Positions 1 through 12,846 are shown, counted from the first letter of the stretch. The stretch is 64,000 bases of DNA from Novosphingobium sediminis (GCF_007991615.1 NZ_BJYR01000022.1:33406-97405), one strand, 5' to 3'. Numbers and translations: made by a program. The notes: generated by a model not told the origin, from the letters alone.

Positions 1-4167
<4,167 letters not shown>

Positions 4168-4359
4168 CACAATTTTTCGCCCTGCACTCAGTCTGATGAC
4201 GTCGGTTGATACGCCCAGCGCGAATCACGCTGCCCAGAGGACAACGAAAGTTGCGCGGAATCCCCCCATGACTGCAGGAAAGTTATTTTGCAATGCCGCT
4301 GCGCGAATTGCCCGAAGGGTCCGGCGACGATCCGGTCGGAAATACGGATGCATGGTCAG

Positions 4360-4377
4360 GCCCGGCTTCTACCGGGC
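4360..4377. terminator. Small hairpin between gltB and the unknown membrane gene
   Basis: A perfect 6-bp stem (GCCCGG/CCGGGC) with a 6-nt loop lies about 40 bp downstream of the stop of the minus-strand gene 4416-5837. No T-run follows on either strand, so a termination role is only a guess. Confidence 0.25.
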
Positions 4378-4415
4378 ATTGGCAGCGGCCTTGCCGTAGC
4401 GTCATGCGGGTGCGT

Positions 4416-5837
4416 TCAGGCGCGCGCCGTCATCCGCTGGAGCGTGGCCAGAGCTGAGCGCAGCGCCTCGTCCGTTTCGGGCCCCGGTGCCGAAGCCGCG
4501 GCTGCGAGCGACAGCGAGGGCACAGCGGGTTCGGCCGGCCGGAGCGGAACGACCGCTTCAAGAGGCGCGGGGACGGGCATGGGGCGCGTGAACGTGCGCG
4601 GCGCGGTGGCGGCTTCCGTCATGCTGCCGGACATGTCGCCGGCTACAAGCGCGCTGAGGCGGCGCAGGATCGCTTCGCGCGAGGAGCCGACTGCGGGCGC
4701 TTCGGTGACGCTGGCGATCTGCGGGCGGGAGAAGGGACCGGACACGGCATCAGCTTCGGCTGAGGTGGCAGCCGCCTTGGCCGCTGCTTCGGCAGCTTCA
4801 TCGGCCTTGATAACCGCCTCGTTGGCAGCCTTCTGCTCGGCGATGGCGAGCGCGAGACGCTCGATCAACTGGACGAGGCCGAGATTTTCGAGCGGCGCAC
4901 CGGCAACCGGCGACCACTTGCCATCGGGCGCATCGGGCAGCGAGGCGGCGAAACCGGCGGGCAATTGCGGCGTTGCGGCAATCAGCGCGGGGGCAGCCGG
5001 GATGGCTGCGGCGACGGGCTCGGGCTCGGATTCGACCTCAGGCGCGGGCGCGGGTTCAGGTTGGGCCGGAGCCTCGACCATCTCTTCCACGGCGGGGAGG
5101 ATCGGTGCGGCGGCGGGTTGCTGGAACGGGTCATCGAGATCGAGCGCGGAAAGATCGAGCGGGCGGATCACGCCGGTGCCGCCGGGCACGTATTCGGGAA
5201 TCCACGGGCCGTTGTCGGAAGCCGGCTCGCTCACCGCCTGATTGCGCTTGCGGCGCAGCAGCGGCGCGGCGGGTTCGGCTGGTTCTTCGAGGAACGGATC
5301 GGCGAACGCTTCGGCCAGCACCAGCGGACGGCGCGGCGGCGCATCCGGGTGGGCATCGCGCGCACGCACCTTGAAAGCGTCTTCAGCTTCCGGTTCAGCG
5401 ACCGGGGTAACCACGACAGTCGGGACGACAACGGGGACGACAACCGGTGAACTTTCGGCGGCAGTACGCGGACGCAGACGCAGCGCCAGAGCAAGGCCAA
5501 GGGCCGCGCCGAACAGGGCGAGCGCGAAGGCGACCAGCAGATGCGCGGTAAAACCAAGCGGCGGCGCGGCGGCAGGGACAACCGCCGGAAGCCCGGTCTT
5601 GAGGACGATGGCGCCGAGCAAGGCACCGGGAATGGCAAGGCTGCCAAGGCCGAATAGCGCCGCGAACCATACAGCCGCAAGGGCCGGGAACAGACGATGC
5701 GCGGTTACCGGCGCGTTGGGCCGTTTGCGGGCACCTGCAGCCGCGCGGCGCGGCTTGGACGGCGCCGCCTCCAGATCATCCGGATGGGGTTTCACCCAGT
5801 TCGTACTGGCCTGAATTTTCTGGCGAAACGTACTCAT
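4416..5837 (-). CDS. Unknown membrane protein with Pro/Ala-rich C-terminal region
   Basis: I do not recognise a characterised family in this 473-residue protein. The N-terminus (about 1-45) is basic and polar. Two hydrophobic stretches follow at roughly 52-78 and 90-118, separated by a Pro-rich hairpin, consistent with two transmembrane helices. The rest is a long acidic, Pro/Ala/Glu-rich region of low complexity with short conserved-looking islands near the C-terminus (RREAILRRLSALVAGD type) that could form a small helical domain. The start at 5837 (MSTFRQK) leaves the N-terminus intact. Neighbours are gltB and a glycosyltransferase, both on the same strand, but gaps of 248 and 52 bp do not prove an operon. 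An envelope role is possible but unsupported. Confidence 0.7.
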   Translation of the reverse strand: MSTFRQKIQASTNWVKPHPDDLEAAPSKPRRAAAGARKRPNAPVTAHRLFPALAAVWFAALFGLGSLAIPGALLGAIVLKTGLPAVVPAAAPPLGFTAHLLVAFALALFGAALGLALALRLRPRTAAESSPVVVPVVVPTVVVTPVAEPEAEDAFKVRARDAHPDAPPRRPLVLAEAFADPFLEEPAEPAAPLLRRKRNQAVSEPASDNGPWIPEYVPGGTGVIRPLDLSALDLDDPFQQPAAAPILPAVEEMVEAPAQPEPAPAPEVESEPEPVAAAIPAAPALIAATPQLPAGFAASLPDAPDGKWSPVAGAPLENLGLVQLIERLALAIAEQKAANEAVIKADEAAEAAAKAAATSAEADAVSGPFSRPQIASVTEAPAVGSSREAILRRLSALVAGDMSGSMTEAATAPRTFTRPMPVPAPLEAVVPLRPAEPAVPSLSLAAAASAPGPETDEALRSALATLQRMTARA

Positions 5838-5889
5838 GGCGCGTGTCGGACCCCGGTCGAATAGTGTCCCCGGAAGGCCGCGCCCTGAA

Positions 5890-7122
5890 TCAGGCTGCGG
5901 AGCCGGAGATTGCTTGCTTTCGGGTTAACAGTGTTTGGTAAACGGAATCATAACGGACAGCGTTACGTGACCAGTCATGAGCGCGTTCGACGAAGGCGCG
6001 AGCGACAGTGCGGCGGGCGGGCCACATTTCGCGATCTTCCAGCAAATCCGCCATGGCGGCGGCCAGACCGGCGGGATCATCGGGCGGAAACAGCGTGCCG
6101 GTCATCCCGTCCGCGATCAATTCACGGTGACCGCCGACCGAACTTGCCGCGACGAGCTTGCCCTGCGCCATCGCTTCCAGCGGCTTCAGCGGGGTAACGA
6201 GATCGGTGAGTCGCATCGCCTTGCGCGGGTAGCAGACGACATCGACCAGCGCGTAGTAGCGATCGACCTCGTGATGCGGAACGCGGCCGATGAAATGGAT
6301 CGCGTGCGCCGCCGAGGAGGCCGCCGCAGCCGCGCGCAGCTCAGCCTCTGCCGGGCCGCCGCCAACCAGCAGCAGGCGGGCATCGGGCTGGCGCGCAAGG
6401 ATCATCGGCATCGCGGCGATGAGATCGTCCAGCCCTTCGTAGGGATAGAAGCTGCCGAGGAACCCGATCACCGGCCCATCGCCGAGGCCGAGGCTGCGGG
6501 CGAAATCCGCATCACGCGCGAGCGGCTGGCCGAACAGCGCGAGATCGACGCCGTTGGGCATGACGGTGATCTTTTCCGCCGGGAACCCGCGCGCGACGAG
6601 ATCGCCGCGCAGCCCATCGCAGATGGTGACAACTGCTTCCGCGCCGCGGACCACCTCGTTCTCGAGCGCACGGGTCAGGCGGTAGCGCAGCGAGCCTTCG
6701 TTGCCGGTGCCGTTGCCGACCGCCGCATCTTCCCAGAACGCGCGGATCTCGTAGACCACCGGCAGGCCGAGACGGCGACCGGCGCGCACGGCGGCAAGCC
6801 CGCCAAGCGCAGGCGAGTGGGCGTGGAGGACTTCCGGGCGCCATTCGCGCGCCGCAGCTTCGATCCGGCGGGCAATCGCGCCGATTTCCTGCCATTCGGA
6901 CAGCCCCGGCGGGCCGGACGGCTTGCCCGGGGTGCGGTAGAACGGGAGGTCATCGTGGATTTCAGGCTCGACACCGGTCAGCGGAGCAGTGTGGCGCAAT
7001 CCGGTCAGGCCGCGCACCGCATGGCCCAGCCCGTCCTGCGCCTTGAGGATGGCGCGGGTGCGGAAAGTGTAACCGCTCTGCAGCGGCAACGAATGATCGA
7101 GGATGTGGAGGACCCGGGTCAT
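5890..7122 (-). CDS. Exosortase A-associated family glycosyltransferase (GT4 type)
   Basis: This is a GT-B fold glycosyltransferase of the kind found with PEP-CTERM/XrtA systems, probably adding a sugar during exopolysaccharide or protein-glycan synthesis at the cytoplasmic membrane. The N-terminus RVLHILDHSLPLQSGYTFR is typical of that subfamily. The C-terminal half carries a GT4-like acceptor region (GFLGSFYPYEGLDDLI) and the nucleotide-sugar site with KPLEAMAQGK and EX7E-like spacing. I chose the ATG at 7122 (MTRVLHIL); the alternative ATG at 7134 adds four residues, and neither has a clear ribosome binding site. It is divergent from the small gene at 7233 and the ligase at 7399, which belong to the same functional group. 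The exosortase itself is not in the window. Confidence 0.85.
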   Translation of the reverse strand: MTRVLHILDHSLPLQSGYTFRTRAILKAQDGLGHAVRGLTGLRHTAPLTGVEPEIHDDLPFYRTPGKPSGPPGLSEWQEIGAIARRIEAAAREWRPEVLHAHSPALGGLAAVRAGRRLGLPVVYEIRAFWEDAAVGNGTGNEGSLRYRLTRALENEVVRGAEAVVTICDGLRGDLVARGFPAEKITVMPNGVDLALFGQPLARDADFARSLGLGDGPVIGFLGSFYPYEGLDDLIAAMPMILARQPDARLLLVGGGPAEAELRAAAAASSAAHAIHFIGRVPHHEVDRYYALVDVVCYPRKAMRLTDLVTPLKPLEAMAQGKLVAASSVGGHRELIADGMTGTLFPPDDPAGLAAAMADLLEDREMWPARRTVARAFVERAHDWSRNAVRYDSVYQTLLTRKQAISGSAA

Positions 7123-7232
7123 GCCGTTTGCCATGGCACGGCAGGACTTAACGCCGCGTCAACCGAGTTTGCCTAAAGCAGGGGCAGAGACGGTTCGATC
7201 GTGGGCCGCAGTTTCAGCCTGAGCATGACCGC

Positions 7233-7406
7233 ATGATCGATATCTTCACCGTGGTGCTGCCACATGTGCTGATGGCAATAGCCGTCTGGCGCCTGCTGCA
7301 TCGCGACGATCTCGACACGGATCCGGTGATTACCGACACTGGCGAGGCGCTGCCCCCGCCCGAGACCTGGAAGCCGGCGGGCTTCGCGAGAAAGCCGCGT
7401 GCTTAA
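7233..7406 (+). CDS. Small single-helix protein upstream of the O-glycan ligase
   Basis: This is a 57-residue open reading frame. It begins MIDIFTVVLPHVLMAIAVW, a hydrophobic N-terminal helix, and ends in a polar Pro-rich tail (EALPPPETWKP). It overlaps the GTG start of the downstream ligase by 8 bp, which implies translational coupling, and it shares normal high-GC codon use with its neighbours. It reads as a real small membrane-anchored protein rather than chance. No function can be assigned. Similar short reading frames at this position in related genomes would confirm it. Confidence 0.6.
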   Translation: MIDIFTVVLPHVLMAIAVWRLLHRDDLDTDPVITDTGEALPPPETWKPAGFARKPRA

Positions 7407-8805
7407 CCTCTTCCTCACCGCCTTTGTCGCCGCATTTCTGGCGGCCGGAATCCGCCGGCCGTTCGTGTTCGTGCTGGCCTACGCCTATATCGACATCGTT
7501 GCGCCGCAGAAGGTGAGCTGGGGCTTCCTGCAATCGATCCCCATCAGCCTCATCGCCTTTCTCGGCGCGGTGACGGCGTGGGCAGTGGCGGAAGACAAGA
7601 ACGGCATCCGCTTCTCGCCGCGCCAGTTCGTGTTGCTGCTGCTGCTGATCTATTGCGGGCTGACCACGCGCAGCGCCGATTTCCCGGATGATGCGCTCGA
7701 AAAGTGGGGCTGGGTGTGGAAGGCGCTGATCTTCGCGCTGTTCCTGCCGCTGACGGTGCGCACCCGCCTGCGCATCGAAGCGCTCGCGCTGGTCATGGTG
7801 CTCTCGCTCGGCACGATCGTGATCGGCGGCGGGATCAAGACGGTGTTCGGCGGCGGCGGATATGGCCAGCTCAAGCTGCTGGTGAACGACAATACCGGCA
7901 TCTACGAAGGCAGCACGCTCTCGACGGTGGCGGTCGGCACGATCCCGCTGATTGCCTGGCTGGCGCGCTACGGCACGATTTTCCGTCCCGGCAAGCTCGT
8001 CACGCTCTTCGCGCTGGCGCTGGCATTTTCGTGCAGCCTCATCCCGGTCGGCACCCAGACCCGCACCGGCCTGATCTGCCTTGTCATCCTCATCGCGCTG
8101 TCCATGCGCGCGGTGAAGCGGCCGCTGCTGTATATGGGGATCATCGCTGCGTTCGGCACGGCCGCCGTGCCCTTGTTGCCGCAAAGCTATCTCGAGCGGA
8201 TGAACACGATCGAGAACCACAAGTCCGACCAATCCGCCTCGACCCGCATGGCGGTGTGGAAGTGGACGATCGACTTTGCCAAGACGCATCCCTTCGGCGG
8301 CGGCTTCGAGGCCTACCGCCAGAACAGCGTGAGCTACGACACGATCAAGGCCGAGAACGCGGGCGACAACAACACCGCGATCGAAACCGAGCGGATCGAG
8401 GAAAAGGCGCGCGCCTACCACTCGGGCTACTTCGAGATGCTGGGCGAACAGGGCTATCCGGGCCTTGCCCTGTGGCTGATCCTGCACCTGTCGGGCCTGT
8501 TGCAGCTGGAACTGATCCAGCGCCGTCTGCGCCGCCGGACCGACCTCTACAGCCGGTCGGACCGCTCGCTCGCGCTGGCGCTGCAATCGGGGCACTGCGT
8601 CTACCTGTTCGGCGCGCTGTTCGTCGGCATCGCGTTCCAGCCGTTCATCTTCATGCTGATCGGGCTCCAGATCGCACTCGCCATGCAAGTGAGCCGCCGC
8701 CTTGCGCCGCCCTCCGAATGGCAACGCCGCAAGGCCCGCCCCGCACCGGCGCAGACGCCTGAGCCGGGCGAAGCCCCGAACCTGCCAGGGAGCCTTGCCC
8801 GATGA
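7399..8805 (+). CDS. O-antigen ligase-like protein, exosortase A-associated (putative O-glycosylation ligase)
   Basis: This polytopic inner-membrane protein of 468 residues resembles the Wzy/WaaL-type ligases linked to exosortase A loci, which transfer or polymerise lipid-linked glycans. The sequence shows about ten hydrophobic segments. A long periplasmic loop at roughly 265-345 contains the typical STRMAVWKWTIDFAKTHPFGGGFEAY region with the catalytic-type Arg and His residues. YHSGYFEMLGEQGYPGL precedes the last helices. The start is GTG at 7399, inside the tail of the 57-residue small gene. The stop overlaps the start of the acyltransferase by 4 bp (ATGA), so 7233-9896 is one operon. A role in capsule or exopolysaccharide assembly is inferred from family and context. 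Confidence 0.87.
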   Translation: MLNLFLTAFVAAFLAAGIRRPFVFVLAYAYIDIVAPQKVSWGFLQSIPISLIAFLGAVTAWAVAEDKNGIRFSPRQFVLLLLLIYCGLTTRSADFPDDALEKWGWVWKALIFALFLPLTVRTRLRIEALALVMVLSLGTIVIGGGIKTVFGGGGYGQLKLLVNDNTGIYEGSTLSTVAVGTIPLIAWLARYGTIFRPGKLVTLFALALAFSCSLIPVGTQTRTGLICLVILIALSMRAVKRPLLYMGIIAAFGTAAVPLLPQSYLERMNTIENHKSDQSASTRMAVWKWTIDFAKTHPFGGGFEAYRQNSVSYDTIKAENAGDNNTAIETERIEEKARAYHSGYFEMLGEQGYPGLALWLILHLSGLLQLELIQRRLRRRTDLYSRSDRSLALALQSGHCVYLFGALFVGIAFQPFIFMLIGLQIALAMQVSRRLAPPSEWQRRKARPAPAQTPEPGEAPNLPGSLAR

Positions 8806-9896
8806 CGGCACAGCCCCTGCGGCTCGAAGCGCTGACCGGACTGCGCGGCCTCGCTGCGTGGCTGGTGGTGTTCTACCATATCCGCCTGTCGCTCACTTCG
8901 CTGCTGCCCGCGCCGGTGATCGCGTTCCTCGCCAAGGGCTACCTCGCGGTCGATCTGTTCTTCATGCTCTCGGGCTTCGTGCTCTGGCTGACGTATGGCC
9001 CGCGCCTTGCCCGCTTCGAGCCGGGCGTGATCGGGAACTTCTGGTGGCGCCGGATCGCACGCATCTGGCCGCTTCACGCGGTGGTGCTGATGGCCTTCAT
9101 CCTGCTGGCCATGCTCCTCACGGTTACTGGCCGCGATCATTCCGGCTACCCCTTCGCCGAATTGCCGCTCCATGTCGTGCTGATGCAGAACTGGGGCTTT
9201 ACCGGCGCGCTGGCGTGGAACCATCCGGCCTGGTCGATCAGCACCGAGATGGCGGCCTATCTGCTGTTTCCGCTGCTCGCCGTGGCAGGCCGTCGCGCCA
9301 TGGGCCCGGCAGCGCTGATCGCCGGCCTTGGCCTGCTCCTCGCCGGGCTCTTTGCGCTGTTTGCCGCGCAAGGCCATGCCAGCCTTGGCGATGCGATCAC
9401 CTCGCTTGGGCTGCCGCGCTGCCTGATCGAATTCACCGCCGGGACATTCGCGGCCCGGCTCTGGCTGCATTGGCAAGCCCTGCCCTCGGCCCCGCGCATC
9501 GGCCTTGCCTGCGGCACTGGCGCGGTGATGACGGGTGCGGCCGGCCTTGGGCTGGCGCTGGCGGAAACCGCCTGGGTGCCGCTCATGCTGCTGCTGGTCC
9601 TGCTGGCGATGGCGCTGGCGCAAGGCCGCATCGCTGGGTGGCTCGCCAGTGGCCCGCTGCACTGGCTGGGCGAAGTCAGCTATTCGACGTACTTGTGCCA
9701 CTTCGGTCTGTTCATCGTGTTCAAGCTGTTCCTTGTTGGCGCCGACTTGCAGCTTGGCCTGTGGAAGCTCGCGGTGTTCCTCGGGCTGCTCGTCATCGTC
9801 TCGGGCCTCTCGCATGCGCTGGTGGAACTGCCCGCCCAGCGCGCGCTCAATGCCATGCAGCCGCGCCGCAGCCCGAACACCGCCCTTTCGCGCTGA
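8802..9896 (+). CDS. Acyltransferase family 3 (OafA-like) membrane protein
   Basis: This 364-residue integral membrane acyltransferase probably O-acetylates a surface glycan. The N-terminal signature LTGLRGLAAWLVVFYHIRLS contains the conserved His of the family, and FFMLSGFVLWLTYG and WWRRIARIWPLH are the next two hallmark motifs. About ten transmembrane helices follow up to LVELPAQRALN at the C-terminus. No SGNH domain is attached, so this is the membrane-only form. It is translationally coupled to the O-antigen ligase (ATGA overlap). The pairing suggests that the acyl group decorates the glycan that ligase handles, which is inference. Confidence 0.9.
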   Translation: MTAQPLRLEALTGLRGLAAWLVVFYHIRLSLTSLLPAPVIAFLAKGYLAVDLFFMLSGFVLWLTYGPRLARFEPGVIGNFWWRRIARIWPLHAVVLMAFILLAMLLTVTGRDHSGYPFAELPLHVVLMQNWGFTGALAWNHPAWSISTEMAAYLLFPLLAVAGRRAMGPAALIAGLGLLLAGLFALFAAQGHASLGDAITSLGLPRCLIEFTAGTFAARLWLHWQALPSAPRIGLACGTGAVMTGAAGLGLALAETAWVPLMLLLVLLAMALAQGRIAGWLASGPLHWLGEVSYSTYLCHFGLFIVFKLFLVGADLQLGLWKLAVFLGLLVIVSGLSHALVELPAQRALNAMQPRRSPNTALSR

Positions 9897-9969
9897 AACG
9901 AGACCGTTGAACGCCGCGCCACTTGTCGTCATGGATAGGCGACAAGAAATTTACAGCGGGAGTCGATGC

Positions 9970-10428
9970 ATGAAGACGATGGCGCCGAGCGCAATCAAGG
10001 AACTGGTCGGGCAAGTGGTCGGCACCTCGGAATGGGTCGAGGTGACGCAGGAGCGGATCAACAAGTTTGCCGAGGCGACCGGCGATTTCCAGTTCATCCA
10101 TATCGACGAGGAAAAGGCCAAGCTGACCCCCTTCGGCGGGACGATCGCGCACGGCTTCCTGACGCTCTCGCTCGTCCCGCTGCTGACGGCGGAAAGCGAT
10201 TGCCCGCGCCCTGAAGGCGTGAAGATGGGCGTCAACTACGGCGGCAACAAGACGCGCTTCCTCGCCCCCGTCCGATCCGGCAAGCGCGTGCGCGGCGTGT
10301 TCAAGCTGCTGGAACTGGAGGAAAAGCGCCCCGGCCAGTGGCAGCAGACGATGGAAACCACCGTCGAGATCGAGGGCGAGGACAAGCCCGCGCTGATTAC
10401 CGAGTGGATTTCGCAGTTCTTCGTGTGA
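9970..10428 (+). CDS. MaoC family dehydratase (enoyl-CoA hydratase-like)
   Basis: This single hot-dog-fold protein of 152 residues has the R-specific hydratase signature: FAEATGDFQFIHIDEEKA followed by PFGGTIAHGFLTLSL, with Asp and His forming the catalytic pair. Such enzymes hydrate enoyl-CoA, for example to supply (R)-3-hydroxyacyl-CoA for polyhydroxyalkanoate. That would fit the PHA depolymerase about 1.2 kb away, although the two are not co-transcribed. The start at 9970 is preceded by a GGGAG ribosome binding site; the open frame extends further upstream, but that part overlaps the acyltransferase in another frame. Its 3' end overlaps the convergent GT2 gene by 32 bp. Confidence 0.9.
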   Translation: MKTMAPSAIKELVGQVVGTSEWVEVTQERINKFAEATGDFQFIHIDEEKAKLTPFGGTIAHGFLTLSLVPLLTAESDCPRPEGVKMGVNYGGNKTRFLAPVRSGKRVRGVFKLLELEEKRPGQWQQTMETTVEIEGEDKPALITEWISQFFV

Positions 10429-11329
10429 TCGCCCGCACGAGGTGATGGGCAAGGTGGCGCAGGATCGGGACGATCCGGCCCCTTGCCAGCCCCGGTGACA
10501 GAAGCAACCCGCGCGCCAGCATATCGAGGCGCGGATCGAGGCGGCTTGCGAGGCCATGTTCGACAAGCGCCCGCGCGCGCAGCGTTCGGCTGGGAACGCG
10601 CGAAAGTTCGCGGCGTATGATCTGCGAACCCAACCGGTGGATGCGCAGCGCGCGGCGGTCGGTCAGGCTCGCCTCGTGGCGGCGGTAGAGGTAGAGATCC
10701 TCGTCGACCTTCACAAAGTAGAAGCGGCGCACCGCCCGCAGCCAGAAGTCGTAGTCCTCGACGCCGAACAACGCCTCGTCATAGCCGGAGAGCGCCCGGG
10801 TCACTGCGGCCCGGTAGAGGAAGGCAGCCCCGATGCGGTTGCCGAGCAGCAGGTCGGAGGCCGGCCCCATCTTCTGGCAGCCGATCACCGCACCGCTGGC
10901 ATCGATCACGCTGAAATCGGCATAGGCAATCGCCACTCCGGGATCGGCATCGAGCGCCGCGACCAGCCGCGCAAGCATTTCAGGCCGCGCGATGTTATCG
11001 TCCGACGTCCACGTGTGGAACGCGCCGCGGGCAACGGCAAAACCGGTGTTTAGCGCGCCGGGCAGGCCCTTGTTCGGGCAATTGGTAATCACGCGGATGC
11101 GCGGATCGCTGCGCGCACGGCGCTGCAGGATCTGCGGCGTTTCGTCGGTCGAGCCATCATCGACGCAGATCAGTTCGAAATCACGGAAGGTCTGCGCGAG
11201 GATCGATGCAATCGCGGCGTCCAGATAGGCCGCACCGTTGTGGACCGGGAGCACCACGCTAACGCGCGGTGCCCGCTGCGGCGCGTGCGATGCGCCGTCC
11301 TCATCATGGCGGCCATCCGTCTTGGGCAT
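10397..11329 (-). CDS. Glycosyltransferase family 2
   Basis: This GT-A fold glycosyltransferase of 310 residues probably transfers a sugar from a nucleotide donor during surface-glycan synthesis. The N-terminal core reads VSVVLPVHNGAAYLDAAI, then CVDDGSTDETPQIL (donor-binding Asp). WTSDDN is the DxD-like metal site and GVEDYDFWLRA the acceptor-side ED motif. I chose the ATG at 11329, which has a GTGGGG sequence about 6 bp upstream, over an in-frame ATG at 11377 that lacks one. The C-terminal 70 residues are Arg-rich and amphipathic, suggesting membrane association. It converges on the MaoC gene with a 32-bp overlap and sits near the exosortase-type glycan genes. Confidence 0.88.
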   Translation of the reverse strand: MPKTDGRHDEDGASHAPQRAPRVSVVLPVHNGAAYLDAAIASILAQTFRDFELICVDDGSTDETPQILQRRARSDPRIRVITNCPNKGLPGALNTGFAVARGAFHTWTSDDNIARPEMLARLVAALDADPGVAIAYADFSVIDASGAVIGCQKMGPASDLLLGNRIGAAFLYRAAVTRALSGYDEALFGVEDYDFWLRAVRRFYFVKVDEDLYLYRRHEASLTDRRALRIHRLGSQIIRRELSRVPSRTLRARALVEHGLASRLDPRLDMLARGLLLSPGLARGRIVPILRHLAHHLVRAITRRTAKSTR

Positions 11330-11342
11330 GAGACCCCACTCG

Positions 11343-11359
11343 ATGTTACAAGGTAACAT
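11343..11359. promoter_or_regulatory. 17-bp palindrome upstream of the GT2 gene
   Basis: ATGTTAC-AAG-GTAACAT is a perfect 7-bp inverted repeat 13 bp upstream of the GT2 start codon. It may be a repressor operator or an RNA hairpin over the ribosome binding site. The regulator is unknown. Confidence 0.35.
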
Positions 11360-11497
11360 TTCCATCGAGCAGTGCATGACGCAGCGACGCGGCGAAGGGT
11401 TTGCCGGCGCGCGACATTTTGTTTCGCGGGGGTGGGGAGGACGCGGCTGAGACCGTTTTCAGGGCCGTTCGTGCCAATTCAGCACAGGACTCTCGCA

Positions 11498-11575
11498 GTC
11501 ATCGCGTGTGACGCAAGGCAACCCGGAGCACCAGTGCGCGGCGCTCCGGATTGCTTGGCTATGCTCGCAATGAAG
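11498..11575. repeat. Imperfect palindromic intergenic repeat (CATTGCGAGC...GCAATCC type)
   Basis: The two halves are imperfect inverted copies (left half 11498-11529, right half 11543-11575) around the perfect pair CCGGAGC/GCTCCGG. The reverse strand reads CATTGCGAGC, then AAGCAATCCGGAGC. This resembles the dispersed palindromic repeats common between genes in many proteobacteria. It lies in the 269-bp gap between the GT2 and PHA depolymerase genes; apart from it and the palindrome at 11343 I see nothing else in that gap. Confidence 0.55.
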
Positions 11576-11598
11576 ACCTTTGCGGTGTGGTGAGCGCC

Positions 11599-12846
11599 CT
11601 ACGCCACCACGCTCAGCTTGCGCGCGGCGCTGTTGCTGCGGATCCAGCCTTCCACCACGGGCGCGATGGTGGTGCGCCAGCGCGAGCCGTTGAAGATGCC
11701 GTAGTGGCCGACTTCTGGCGCGAGGTGGTACTTCTTGAGCTTCTCCGGCAGGTTCGGCGTGACCTTGAGCGCGGCCTTGGTCTGGCCGATGCCCGAGATG
11801 TCATCGCGCTCGCCCTCGATGCACAGGATCGCGGTGTCCTTGATCGCGGCGAGATCGACGAGGATGCCGCGGTGGACCAGTTCGCCCTTGGGCAGGAGGT
11901 GCTGCTGGAACACGACGTCGACGGTCTGGAGGTAGAACTCGGCGGTCATGTCGCACACCGCGCGGTACTCGTCGTAGAACGTCTTGGTTGCGTCCGCGCT
12001 TTCGCCGTCGCCCTGCACGAGGTGCTTGAACAGGCCGTAGTGGGCATTCATGTGGCTGCCGAGGTTCATCGACATGAAGCTCGCGAGCTGGACGAAGCCG
12101 GGATAGACCTGCCGGCCGGCGCCCGGATAGTTGGCGGGCACGGTGGTGATCACATTGTGCTTGAACCACACGAAAGGCTTGGTGATCGCATGGTCGTTCA
12201 CCGCAGTCGGGCTTTCGCGCGTGTCGATCGGGCCGCCCATCATGGTGAGCGTGACCGGGCGGCAGGGATGCTCGCGCACCGCCATCACGCCGGTAGCGGC
12301 GAGCGCCGGGACGGAAGGCTGGCACACCGCCATCATGTGCGCGCCGGGGCCGATGTGCTCGAGGTAGCCGATGATATAGTCGATATATTCATCGAGATCG
12401 AAGCGGCCTTCATGCAGCGGAACGTACTTCGCGTCCGCCCAATCGGTGATGTAGACAACGCAGCGTTCGAGCATGCGTTCCACCGTGCCGCGCAGCAGCG
12501 TGGCGTAGTGGCCGCTCATCGGCGCGACGATGAGGAGGCGCGGCGCATCGGCGGGGAGGCCTTCGTGGGTGAACTTCCGGAGGTTGCCGAACGCCTGCTG
12601 GATCTCCACCGTCTCGTTCACCGCATGCGGCGTGCCATCAACGTGGATGATCTTGATGCCGAAGGCGGGCTTGCCGCGCGGGGCGGCGGCGTGGGCGAAC
12701 ACTTCGAGCGCGGAAGCCATCATCTGCGTCCCGCCGAACGAAGCCCACGGGTTGCGCGGATCGGCCAACATATCGGCGGTCATCGACGCCATAGCGCTGC
12801 CTGCGTTCAGCATGGAGCGCTGAATCTCGTAAGCCTTGTAGAGCAC
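11599..12846 (-). CDS. phaZ: Intracellular polyhydroxyalkanoate depolymerase
   Basis: PhaZ mobilises PHA storage granules by hydrolysing the polymer ester bonds in the cytoplasm. The 415-residue length and sequence fit the intracellular family: it starts VLYKAYEIQRS, has the Cys nucleophile C175 in AVCQPSVP in place of the usual Ser lipase box, and ends with the His in PEVGHYGIFNG. EGERDDISG carries the likely catalytic Asp. The start is GTG at 12846 with an AAGGTG ribosome binding site 6 bp upstream; the open frame runs on to 13107 but would then overlap the divergent ABC transporter start. No synthase (phaC) is visible nearby. A MaoC hydratase 1.2 kb away could supply monomers, by inference. 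Confidence 0.93.
   Translation of the reverse strand: MLYKAYEIQRSMLNAGSAMASMTADMLADPRNPWASFGGTQMMASALEVFAHAAAPRGKPAFGIKIIHVDGTPHAVNETVEIQQAFGNLRKFTHEGLPADAPRLLIVAPMSGHYATLLRGTVERMLERCVVYITDWADAKYVPLHEGRFDLDEYIDYIIGYLEHIGPGAHMMAVCQPSVPALAATGVMAVREHPCRPVTLTMMGGPIDTRESPTAVNDHAITKPFVWFKHNVITTVPANYPGAGRQVYPGFVQLASFMSMNLGSHMNAHYGLFKHLVQGDGESADATKTFYDEYRAVCDMTAEFYLQTVDVVFQQHLLPKGELVHRGILVDLAAIKDTAILCIEGERDDISGIGQTKAALKVTPNLPEKLKKYHLAPEVGHYGIFNGSRWRTTIAPVVEGWIRSNSAARKLSVVA

Noticed and set aside
4288..5241. Ala/Ser-rich plus-strand frame of 317 codons
   Set aside because: Antisense to the low-complexity part of the minus-strand membrane protein; itself low complexity.
5977..7176. Long plus-strand frame opposite the glycosyltransferase
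   Set aside because: Shadow of the minus-strand gene; no recognisable domain and Arg/Ala/Gly-biased.
7330..9932. Long minus-strand frames opposite the O-antigen ligase and acyltransferase
   Set aside because: Both are complementary shadows of clear membrane-protein genes, with no hydrophobic segments or motifs of their own.
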